From assembly GCA_017550315.1 (NCBI GenBank), contig JAFZPN010000012.1:1-39282 (forward strand): DNA of 39,282 nucleotides, given 5' to 3'. The translations under genes were made by a program, and so were the position numbers. The stretch comes from Clostridia bacterium. GTDB lineage: Bacteria > Bacillota > Clostridia > Oscillospirales > CAG-272. Shown here in pieces: positions 16,095-23,336 of this stretch. The notes below the pieces were generated by a model that saw only the letters and a list, made by a program, of their open reading frames with translations, did not search any database and was not told the origin of the DNA. Position 1 is the first letter of the stretch. Each line of letters starts with the position of its first letter.

Positions 16095-16997
16095 TTAAAT
16101 GTATTTCAGATAGGTCCGGAGCATTTCCGCGATCACGCGCAGATTGCCCCGGAAGATCAGCGTGTATTCCGCGACGAAGAAGTACCCGCATTCCGCGCAG
16201 AGCCCCGGGACGTCGATGCAGCGTCCGCACACGGAGACCTTGCCGTCCTCGATGACCACGCACTGATGACACGGTGTCGGGAAGCGGTTGTCGATCAGGT
16301 ACGGGAACGCGCTCTTGAGGTTGAAGACGGGCACCTTCTCCTTCATCATCTGCCGGATGACGTCACAGCAGGCCCGCTTTTCCTCCCGGGAGAGCGCGAG
16401 ATCCCGCGTGTCCGGATAGGGCGTATGGAAATTGAACGAGACAGCCCGGACGTGTTCCGTGTCGCGCGCGGTGAGGCAGACGTCCCGGACAGCATCCTTG
16501 TTGAGCTGATTGATCGCCATGTAGAAGCAGATATTGTCCGCCGTCGCCCCCCGGATATTCTCCATGATGGTGTCATAGGTATCGCCCCGCACGAGGTTGT
16601 GCCGCTCCCGGTCTCCGTCGAGGCTCAAAAGGATCAGGTCCGCTTCGGGGAGATCGAGGGGGAAGGTGCCGTTGGTCACGACATTCACGATCAGAAACCC
16701 GATCCGCTTCGCCTCGATCACCAGATCCTTTAAGGTCCTGTCCCCGTCCCGCCACAGAAACGTCTCGCCGCCGCAGAAGAACAGGATGCGCACGCCCATG
16801 TCATAGAGCTGATGCATCTCCCGCTCGATTTCGGCGTAGGGATGCATGACGGCGGTGATGTTGTTGACGGAACAATGCCTGCATTTGAGGTTGCATCGGT
16901 CCGTCACGATGACGGTTCCGAGGATGGGATCCTTCTTCCGGAAGAGGACGGTCTTGATCCCGAACCCCGCCAGATACAGGAAAGAAGAGAATTTCAT
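16095..16997 (-). CDS. Radical SAM protein with C-terminal six-cysteine (SPASM-like) region
   Basis: A 300-residue protein with the radical SAM cluster motif C35-NLK-C39-RH-C42 near the N-terminus, then a GGE-type SAM-binding strand (FFCGGETFL) and a C-terminal Cys-rich stretch with Cys243, 246, 257, 260, 267 and 270. Such SPASM/twitch-like regions bind auxiliary iron-sulfur clusters in enzymes that modify peptides or small molecules. No precursor peptide gene is evident beside it. Start ATG 16997 has GGGAGG 5 nt upstream. It is followed 21 nt later by the HemN-like gene; the tandem arrangement suggests one pathway. The substrate is unknown. Confidence 0.8.
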   Translation of the reverse strand: MKFSSFLYLAGFGIKTVLFRKKDPILGTVIVTDRCNLKCRHCSVNNITAVMHPYAEIEREMHQLYDMGVRILFFCGGETFLWRDGDRTLKDLVIEAKRIGFLIVNVVTNGTFPLDLPEADLILLSLDGDRERHNLVRGDTYDTIMENIRGATADNICFYMAINQLNKDAVRDVCLTARDTEHVRAVSFNFHTPYPDTRDLALSREEKRACCDVIRQMMKEKVPVFNLKSAFPYLIDNRFPTPCHQCVVIEDGKVSVCGRCIDVPGLCAECGYFFVAEYTLIFRGNLRVIAEMLRTYLKYI

Positions 16998-17020
16998 GCA
17001 CTCCTCCCGGGGCTTCGCGT

Positions 17021-18409
17021 TTATGCCTTCCGGTATCCGATGACCCGGAAGTGTCCGTCGCCGAATCCGACGTTGCGGCGGCCTTCGATCTCGATGCCGT
17101 GCGCCGTGAAGGTCAGCTTCATCACGGATTCAAACGGCGTCGTCACATAGCACAGGTGCAAGAGAAGCCCCTCTTCGGTCTTTGCGGCCCGGACGGCGGT
17201 CTCCCCGTCATCCGTGTAAATCCATTCGTCCCGGCAGAGCGGATAGGTCTCGGTGCGATCGCCCCTGATGAGCTTCACACAGTCCTCCTCGAGGGTGAGC
17301 GTGTCCGCGTCAAACTGCTCCGGCTCGATGCAATACGTGCCGAGCCAACTCTCCTCCGGGACGGGATCACAGACCTTCTCCTCTCCCGTCTCTTCCCAGT
17401 TCGCTTTCGTCTTCATGCATGTGAGACGGCGGGCAAGCTCGTCGTCTGCTGCGGGCAGGGGCGCGTCTTCGACACAGGGCAGGATGTTCTTCCAGATCGA
17501 ATCGAGCACCGCGCCCATGTCGCCGATCCCGCTCGTGATCGCGATCACCATGTCCTGATCCGGCATCACGACGCAGTACTGTCCGAACGCGCCGTCGCCG
17601 CGGAAGACGTGCTCAGGCCTGCACATCCAGAACTGATACCCGTACCCGGATCCCCAGTCGGAGTCCTCGCCGCCGTGCCCCCGGTTGTCGGACCACGGCG
17701 TCGACGCATCGGCGATCCACTTCTCATCGAGGAGCTGCTTCCCTTCCCATTTGCCGCGCTGGAGATAGAACTGCCCGAGCTTCGCGATGTCCTCGATGCG
17801 GACGTTCAGCCCGTAGCCGCCCGTCGCCACGCCGGTGGGGGACTCCTGAAACCAGATGTCCTCACTCATCCCGAGGGGATCCATCAGCTTCTCCCGCAGG
17901 TAGGCGAGCAGCTTTTTCCCCGTGACCTTCTGCACCACGGCGGCAAGCATGTAGGTGGCGAAGGTGTTGTAGAGGAAGTGGGTGCCGGGCTCGAATTCGA
18001 CGTAGGTGCGCAGGAAAGTCTTCTCCCAGCAGTCCCCCATGCGCATCGGCTCCTCGCCGTGGCCGGTGTTCATCGTGAGCATGTGCTTGATCGTCATCTT
18101 CCGCATGTTCTCGCACGGCTCTGCCGGGAGGTATTCGGGGAAGAAATCGACGAGGCGGTCGCTCACGCGGAGCAGTCCGTCCTGCACGGCGAATCCGACC
18201 GCGGTGGACGTGAAGCTCTTCGAGAGGGAGAAGAGCATGTGCAGCTTGTCCTTCGACCACGGGGCGTACGATGCCTCCGCGATCACCCGGCCGTGCCGCA
18301 GGATCATGACGGCGTGCATGTGAAGGCGCTTTTCTTCCATGTCGTCGAAGAAGCGGAGGATGCCTTCGCTCCGGACGCCGGCGCTTTCGGGGGATGTGAT
18401 TGCAAACAT
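17021..18409 (-). CDS. Serine hydrolase, class C beta-lactamase/PBP-like
   Basis: A 462-residue protein of the serine beta-lactamase-like fold. The SxxK nucleophile motif is S61-LS-K64 within MLFSLSKSFTS, the catalytic Tyr is Tyr147 (LYNTFATYML), and a glycine-rich region (SGYGYQFW, GDGAFGQ) follows. A beta-rich C-terminal domain takes up 330-462. No signal peptide is seen, so it is probably an intracellular esterase or peptidase-like hydrolase and not a resistance enzyme. The ATG at 18409, 5 nt after GGAGGT, is chosen over one nine codons upstream. It lies 60 nt after the metallophosphoesterase gene and 23 nt before the SPASM-like radical SAM gene. Confidence 0.85.
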   Translation of the reverse strand: MFAITSPESAGVRSEGILRFFDDMEEKRLHMHAVMILRHGRVIAEASYAPWSKDKLHMLFSLSKSFTSTAVGFAVQDGLLRVSDRLVDFFPEYLPAEPCENMRKMTIKHMLTMNTGHGEEPMRMGDCWEKTFLRTYVEFEPGTHFLYNTFATYMLAAVVQKVTGKKLLAYLREKLMDPLGMSEDIWFQESPTGVATGGYGLNVRIEDIAKLGQFYLQRGKWEGKQLLDEKWIADASTPWSDNRGHGGEDSDWGSGYGYQFWMCRPEHVFRGDGAFGQYCVVMPDQDMVIAITSGIGDMGAVLDSIWKNILPCVEDAPLPAADDELARRLTCMKTKANWEETGEEKVCDPVPEESWLGTYCIEPEQFDADTLTLEEDCVKLIRGDRTETYPLCRDEWIYTDDGETAVRAAKTEEGLLLHLCYVTTPFESVMKLTFTAHGIEIEGRRNVGFGDGHFRVIGYRKA

Positions 18410-18469
18410 GGGACACCTCCTGAATGTGTCAGTCAATTCTTGTTTTCGTTTTCTTGCCTGTTCCGCGGC

Positions 18470-19285
18470 TCATGTGCCCGTCACCGTCAGCCGGTGGACA
18501 AAGCCGATCATGCCCTGCGAGGCCGTGATCTGCCGCCTGCCCGGGACGATCTCGGTGTCGGAATAGCCGTGGATGTGGCCGCATAGCGTCATTTTCACCG
18601 CCGGGCAGGTCTCGAGCAAGCGCACGAACCGCCGCCCGCCCTCTTCCCCGCGCTCGCCGTCGACTGAAAAATAGACGCCGTATTTCCGCATCGCCTCCCG
18701 GTTTCCGGATGCGGCGACGGGGATGTGATAACAGAGGATCATCGGGATCCCGTCTTCCGCCAGCTCTTCGAGGCGGTCGAGATCTTCGCCGCTCACGGAC
18801 TGGGTCCGGTCGTCCACCGCGACCAGGCGGAAGCCGTCGGATTCCACCACCCGCACGCCCGGCTCCCAGACGCCCTCGAGTGCGGCGGTCTCGTGATTGC
18901 CGGGCACGCAGAGGAAGGGCACGCCGCACGCCGGGAGGACGCGCTCGAGGAACCGCTCGCCCGCGGGATGCATGTATTCGAGGTTGTCCCCGGTCAAAAT
19001 CAGCGCTTCCGGGGCTTCCTCGCGCGCAAAGGACAACAGCTTCGAGAAACCCTCGACGGTGGTGATCCGCTGCGCGTCCCCGAAGGGCTCGCCGAAGCCG
19101 CGCGCAAACGCCTCCTTCTGCCGCATCCAGGCGGCCTCCCGCTCTTCGCTGTGCGCCCGCTCTTCGGGCGAGCTCAGGCCGTCCCACACGCAGAGATGCG
19201 TATCGCTGACGTGCAGAAAGACATGCCTGCCCCGCACGCCGGGGATTTTCAGTTCGTTGTCGACGACGCGGATATAGGGATCCAT
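18470..19285 (-). CDS. Calcineurin-like metallophosphoesterase
   Basis: A 271-residue phosphoesterase with all the metal-binding blocks: SDTH (Asp28, His30), GDN, GNHE, a lone catalytic-site His in CYHIP, and GHIHG near the C-terminus. The family hydrolyses phosphomono- or diesters with two metals; the substrate is not readable. No signal peptide is present. The second in-frame ATG (19285) is chosen because AAGGAG lies 7 nt upstream of it; the first (19291) is only 1 nt from that site. It is the first gene of the minus-strand run ending at 11641. Confidence 0.85.
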   Translation of the reverse strand: MDPYIRVVDNELKIPGVRGRHVFLHVSDTHLCVWDGLSSPEERAHSEEREAAWMRQKEAFARGFGEPFGDAQRITTVEGFSKLLSFAREEAPEALILTGDNLEYMHPAGERFLERVLPACGVPFLCVPGNHETAALEGVWEPGVRVVESDGFRLVAVDDRTQSVSGEDLDRLEELAEDGIPMILCYHIPVAASGNREAMRKYGVYFSVDGERGEEGGRRFVRLLETCPAVKMTLCGHIHGYSDTEIVPGRRQITASQGMIGFVHRLTVTGT

Positions 19286-19312
19286 CTTCATACTCCTTCC
19301 GTGGATGATCCG

Positions 19313-19352
19313 GAAAACCGCCGCAGCCCACCCTTTCCGGGACCGCGGCGGT
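19313..19352 (-). terminator. Hairpin between lipoprotein 2 and the downstream five-gene run
   Basis: ACCGCCGC (19317-19324) pairs with GCGGCGGT (19345-19352). On the minus strand it lies just after the lipoprotein stop at 19367 and is followed by TTTT. Because no promoter fits between it and the next gene, it may be a partial terminator. Confidence 0.65.
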
Positions 19353-19366
19353 CATCGTCTGCGGCG

Positions 19367-20854
19367 TCAGTTCCCCATTTCGGCGAACGCGTCGTTGATT
19401 TTCTGTAGGATCTTGTTTGCCATCTTTTCGTTGCGCGCGTACATCGACGCGAAGTCCGTGTCGTTCTGCTGCATCATCGTGATCACGCGCTCGTTGTAGC
19501 TGCCGAGCTGGTAGTACATGCCGACGTCGAAGAAGCGGGACTCGAAGATGAGGTCGAGCATGTCCGCCGATTCCTCGTCGCGGAAGTACTTGCCCTTCAG
19601 GGTGACGTCGTAGTACGCCGGGGTGATGTAGACCCGCCCGTTGTACGCGAGGGCTTCGATCACGGCGCCGATTTCATCGACGTCCTGCGCCACGATCGGG
19701 ATGCAGACATAGGAGGTGCCGTAGGCGTGCATGGTGTTGCAGAAATCACGCTGTTCGGCTCTCCATTTCGGATAGGGCAGGATGCCGAAGTCCGCCTCGA
19801 GATCGCGGAACCACGACACCGCGCGCAGGTAGCGGGTGTAGAACAGGCAGCGGTTGCCGATGAAGGTCGCGTGAGAGATGTCGTCCGTTCCGGCTTCGAG
19901 GAAGTAGGAGAAGGACTTCGTGCGGTCGGTCAGCCACGTGGTCAGGACGTCGACGTTCTGCTCGGTGTTGAGCGTCAACGCGATCGTGCCGTCCTCGTTG
20001 ATCGTCGCGCAGCGTCCGCCCGAAGCGTGGAGCATGCCGATGACGGAGTCCTGCCAGATCAGGATGCCGTAGGCGTCGTCGTTGGTGTATTTGCCGTCGC
20101 CGTCGAGGTCCGCGTCGCAGGTGTCCGCCATCTCGATGAACTTGTCGTAGGTCCAGCGGTTCTCCCGCACGAGCTCATAGGGGCTCTCGAGGCCGAAGTT
20201 CGTGACGACCTGCTTGTTGAAGAGGATGCAGTAGGTGCAGTCGTTGTCAAGGACGCCGATGTCGCCCGTCGTGTAGAACATCCTGCCCTTCACGGAGAGC
20301 TGCTCGTTCGCCTTCTGGTCCCACCACGGCTTTTCGAGGTCGATGTTCTTCACCTTGTTGAGGTCGAGAATGTGTCCCTGATACGCGAGCGTCGAGACAT
20401 CGTAGCATCCGATCGAGGCGAAGGCGTAGTCCGTCGATCCTGCCATGTTCGCGCTCGTGATCGCCTTGTAGCCCGCGCCCTGCCCGCCGGAGGCCTCGCC
20501 GCCGTGGTTGTCGGTCCGGAGGTTGATGTTGTAGAGGTCGCAGACGGTTGTGTTCGTCTGGAAGCGCGCGTCGTTGAGCGCCTCGCCGGTCATCTCTTCG
20601 GCCTCAAAGTCGTCGAAGGACCAGTTGCCCGCCATGTAGACCACGATGTCGCGGCCGCCGAGATCGTAGATTTCCGCCTCGAAGGGGATCTCCTCCTCGG
20701 TCTCGGGCGCGAGGGTCTCCTCGGCTGCCGGATCGCCGTTTTCTGCGGGATCCGCTCCCGTGACCGTCGGGGTCTCACTCGTCACTTCGCCGCATCCGGC
20801 GAGAAGAGATAACAGAAGCGCGGCGATGAGAAGTCCTGCCATGCCTTTTTTCAT
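19367..20854 (-). CDS. Extracellular solute-binding lipoprotein 2 (ABC importer type)
   Basis: A 495-residue lipoprotein with signal peptide 1-20, lipobox LLAGC (Cys21) and an acidic linker. The binding-protein fold carries NDARFQTN, LEKPWWDQ and NRWTYDKFIEMAD blocks and a DLDGDGKYTNDD loop that resembles a calcium site. It is clearly closer to lipoprotein 3 (26496) than to lipoprotein 1: both end in RNEKMANKIL and share KPWWDQ. The ATG at 20854 has AAAGGA 8 nt upstream and a signal peptide begins there. It has its own promoter (20918-20946) and is followed by a hairpin. No permease gene is adjacent. It probably binds an oligosaccharide. Confidence 0.85.
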   Translation of the reverse strand: MKKGMAGLLIAALLLSLLAGCGEVTSETPTVTGADPAENGDPAAEETLAPETEEEIPFEAEIYDLGGRDIVVYMAGNWSFDDFEAEEMTGEALNDARFQTNTTVCDLYNINLRTDNHGGEASGGQGAGYKAITSANMAGSTDYAFASIGCYDVSTLAYQGHILDLNKVKNIDLEKPWWDQKANEQLSVKGRMFYTTGDIGVLDNDCTYCILFNKQVVTNFGLESPYELVRENRWTYDKFIEMADTCDADLDGDGKYTNDDAYGILIWQDSVIGMLHASGGRCATINEDGTIALTLNTEQNVDVLTTWLTDRTKSFSYFLEAGTDDISHATFIGNRCLFYTRYLRAVSWFRDLEADFGILPYPKWRAEQRDFCNTMHAYGTSYVCIPIVAQDVDEIGAVIEALAYNGRVYITPAYYDVTLKGKYFRDEESADMLDLIFESRFFDVGMYYQLGSYNERVITMMQQNDTDFASMYARNEKMANKILQKINDAFAEMGN

Positions 20855-20917
20855 GATGATCGTCCTTTCTGAATTCGCTTCGGTTCCGTAATCCGGACGT
20901 GGGCCCGGTTTTGGTTC

Positions 20918-20946
20918 ATTATAACATACTTTCCCGGGCTTGTGAA
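20918..20946 (-). promoter_or_regulatory. Promoter of lipoprotein 2
   Basis: On the minus strand -35 TTCACA (20946-20941) and -10 TATAAT (20923-20918) with a 17-bp spacer. Confidence 0.7.
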
Positions 20947-21081
20947 GTGCCTTTCTGTACTTTTGCGCGGTTTTTTCGCTCCGCCGCGCGCTTTTTTTGG
21001 GCAAAACACAGAAAGAATGCGCCGCAGGTCATTTCATTATTATTATGTTGCCTTAATTTATTTAAAAACGCGGAAACCCAC

Positions 21082-21110
21082 TTGACAAGACGGCTTTCTT
21101 CGGGTAGAAT
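21082..21110 (+). promoter_or_regulatory. Promoter of the LamG-like surface protein
   Basis: -35 TTGACA (21082-21087) and -10 TAGAAT (21105-21110) with a 17-bp spacer, preceded by an AT-rich stretch; about 72 bp upstream of the ATG. Confidence 0.8.
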
Positions 21111-21181
21111 ATATGATGAATGTTTTTATCGTTATGATCGAAACATAAAAATGAACGATCCGTCAGGATCAGGAGGCAATC

Positions 21182-23233
21182 ATGAAAAAACTCGCTTTGG
21201 TCCTCGCTTTGGCGCTGGCCGTGATCCTTGCCGTCTCCGCTGCGGCTGCCGATCCGGTCATCTCCATCGACTTCGCGGACGGCGCGGGCGACGTGGAACT
21301 CGTCAACGCCGAAATCGTGAACGATGTGACCCGCGGCAACGTCCTGAAAGTCAACGGTCAGGGCAACGGCACCGCCCGCACCTCATACGGTCTGTACAAG
21401 ACCGACGTGTTTGAAAACACCGACTGGGAAAAGGGTCTCACCGTTTCCCTGTGGATCCAGACCGATGTCGGATCCGACAACCTCTCCGGCACCGCGCCGA
21501 TCTTCTCGATCGACTCCGAAGCGGCTCCGCAGGGCTACATCGCGGCGGTCTGCTCCCTCGAAACCACGATGAACACCGACGGCAACCAGCCGGAAACGGG
21601 CATCACGCCCCGCTGCTGGAATGACCCCGTCAACGTCTCCGGCGGCATGAACAAGACCGACGAAGGCATCTGGGAACTCCTCACCGTCGTCTACGATCCC
21701 GATTCGGGCAACATCTACATGTACCTCAACGACGAGCTGGTCAACACCCAGACCCTCGGCGGCGGCTCGATCGACATGTTCCTCTTCGAGCTGGAATTCT
21801 ATAACCTCGTCCGCCTCGGCGCGTGGAACTGCGTGTGGTGGAACTACGGCGACTATCAGGGCCTGATCGACGACGTCAAGATCTACGCGGAAGCGCTCTC
21901 CGAAGATGACGTCGCGGATCTGTACAGCGAGACGAAGGTCAACCAGACCGTGATCGTCAAGGCTCCGACCGTCGAAGAGCTCTACACGGCAGAGGACCAC
22001 ACCCCGGTCTACACCCTCGACTTTGAAGACGCGGGCGCGCTCGAGCTCAACAACGCCGAGCTCGTTCCCGGACATACCGGCAACGCGCTGAAGGTCAAGG
22101 GCGAAGGCAGCGGCACCAACGGCACGTCCTATGGTCTGGTCACCACCGATCTCTTCAAGAACACCGACTGGACGGGCGGCATGACCATCTCCATGTGGGT
22201 CAACGCGGATTCCTCCGACACCCTCAACGGCATGGCTCCGCTCTACTCCCTCGACATCGCGCGGATCGGCTACATCGGCACCGTCAACTCCCTGCAGTCC
22301 GGCATCAACACGGACGGCAACGAGGACGTCGGCATCGTGCCGCGCTTCTGGAACGACCCGGGCAACCGGGACGGCTGCGTGAATGAAACCACGGCCGGCC
22401 AGTGGGATCTCGTCACCGTTGTCTATAACAATGACGGCGCGAACAACATGGCGATCTACAAGAACGGCGAAGTCGTCGTGAAGCCCGGCATCAATCTCGG
22501 GACCGCGTTCGGCGACGGCACCAACGAACAGTTCTTCACCGAGCAGCTGAAGGAAGTCTACTCGCTCCGTCTCGGCTCCTGGCTCTGCGACTGGTGGAAC
22601 TACGGCGATTATCAGGGCCTGATCGACGACGTCGAGATTTACAACGTCGCGCTCAACCCGCTCGAAGTCAAGTACCTCTTCACCGGCAAGCCGGAAGCGG
22701 AAGAACCCGCTGAAGTGACCGTGATCCAGTCTCTGGATCTGAACAACAAGTCCGAATTCGAACAGGGCGAAGAGATCCTCGTGTCCGCATACACGGACGG
22801 CGCGGCTACGGACGCCGACAACAAGGACTGGGTCGGCCTCTATCATAAGGACGACGTGCCCGGCGACATCGGTTCCATCGCATGGTACTACGTCGCCGAG
22901 AACGGAAACTACGAAAAGGCCGTCGACATCGCGGCGGGTCTCTCGCTTGAACCCGGCGAATACAAGGTATGCCTCTTCGCGAACGACGGATATGACGTCC
23001 TCCTGACCGTCGAACTGACGGTGAAAGCGGCGGAAGCGGTTGAACCGGCTGAAGAAGCCGTCGAGGAACCCGTCGTGACCGAACCGGAAGAAGCCGTACA
23101 GGAAGAGGTCGCCGTCAGCGTCGAGCTCGAGAAGAAGGAAGAAGCGCCGCAGACCTTTGACTTCGGCGTGCTCGCCCTCGTCGTCTCCGCGCTCTCCGCA
23201 GGCGCAGCTCTCACCCTCAAAAAGAGAAGATAA
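21182..23233 (+). CDS. Surface protein with two LamG-like domains and a PQTFD sorting tail
   Basis: A 683-residue secreted protein. Signal peptide 1-23 (ending AAAADP); tandem LamG/concanavalin-like domains about 27-255 and 276-505 that are internal duplicates (shared SYGL, NTDW, WNYGDYQGLIDDV); a third beta domain about 512-614 (WVGLYHKDDVPG, WYY); a Glu/Pro/Val-rich spacer 615-655; then PQTFD (656-660), a hydrophobic stretch and a KKRR end. LamG domains bind glycans or are found in surface glycosidases; no catalytic domain is seen. The tail has the layout of a sortase substrate and resembles NPQTN-type signals. AGGAGG 5 nt before ATG 21182 fixes the start. Two hairpins follow (23244-23317). 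It precedes the GH43 genes, so a role in glycan binding at the wall is inferred. Confidence 0.82.
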   Translation: MKKLALVLALALAVILAVSAAAADPVISIDFADGAGDVELVNAEIVNDVTRGNVLKVNGQGNGTARTSYGLYKTDVFENTDWEKGLTVSLWIQTDVGSDNLSGTAPIFSIDSEAAPQGYIAAVCSLETTMNTDGNQPETGITPRCWNDPVNVSGGMNKTDEGIWELLTVVYDPDSGNIYMYLNDELVNTQTLGGGSIDMFLFELEFYNLVRLGAWNCVWWNYGDYQGLIDDVKIYAEALSEDDVADLYSETKVNQTVIVKAPTVEELYTAEDHTPVYTLDFEDAGALELNNAELVPGHTGNALKVKGEGSGTNGTSYGLVTTDLFKNTDWTGGMTISMWVNADSSDTLNGMAPLYSLDIARIGYIGTVNSLQSGINTDGNEDVGIVPRFWNDPGNRDGCVNETTAGQWDLVTVVYNNDGANNMAIYKNGEVVVKPGINLGTAFGDGTNEQFFTEQLKEVYSLRLGSWLCDWWNYGDYQGLIDDVEIYNVALNPLEVKYLFTGKPEAEEPAEVTVIQSLDLNNKSEFEQGEEILVSAYTDGAATDADNKDWVGLYHKDDVPGDIGSIAWYYVAENGNYEKAVDIAAGLSLEPGEYKVCLFANDGYDVLLTVELTVKAAEAVEPAEEAVEEPVVTEPEEAVQEEVAVSVELEKKEEAPQTFDFGVLALVVSALSAGAALTLKKRR

Positions 23234-23243
23234 CCATCCTGAA

Positions 23244-23317
23244 CCGTGAATCCCGGAGATTTCACGGACTGAGAAACGGGAACGCTTTCCGACGCGACTG
23301 CCGGACGGCGTTCCCGT
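23244..23317 (+). terminator. Two hairpins between the LamG-like gene and the GH43 genes
   Basis: Hairpin 1 pairs 23244-23250 with 23261-23267; hairpin 2 pairs 23276-23285 with 23308-23317 (10 bp). No strong T-run follows, so read-through into the GH43 genes is plausible. The segment GGAACGCTTTCC inside hairpin 2 has the central CG with A/T-rich arms of LacI/CcpA-family operators, a weak alternative. Confidence 0.5.
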
Positions 23318-23336
23318 TATCTAAATCCCTTCTGTC

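Larger units (their letters stand above)
20855..21181 (+). other. Divergent intergenic region of 327 bp
   Basis: No gene is seen here. It holds the divergent promoters of lipoprotein 2 (20918-20946) and the LamG-like protein (21082-21110). Between them are a six-pair hairpin (20965-20970 with 20984-20989) followed by seven T on the plus strand, and an AT-rich stretch (21030-21066) just upstream of the plus-strand -35, which could act as an UP element. Confidence 0.6.

Noticed and set aside
15240..16733. A 497-codon open frame on the plus strand across the two radical SAM genes
   Set aside because: Antisense shadow. The minus-strand frames carry Cys motifs, ribosome sites and correct spacing.
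20965..20998. Six-pair hairpin followed by seven T on the plus strand
   Set aside because: No gene is transcribed towards it on the plus strand, and the stem is short for a 13-nt loop; recorded only in the intergenic description.
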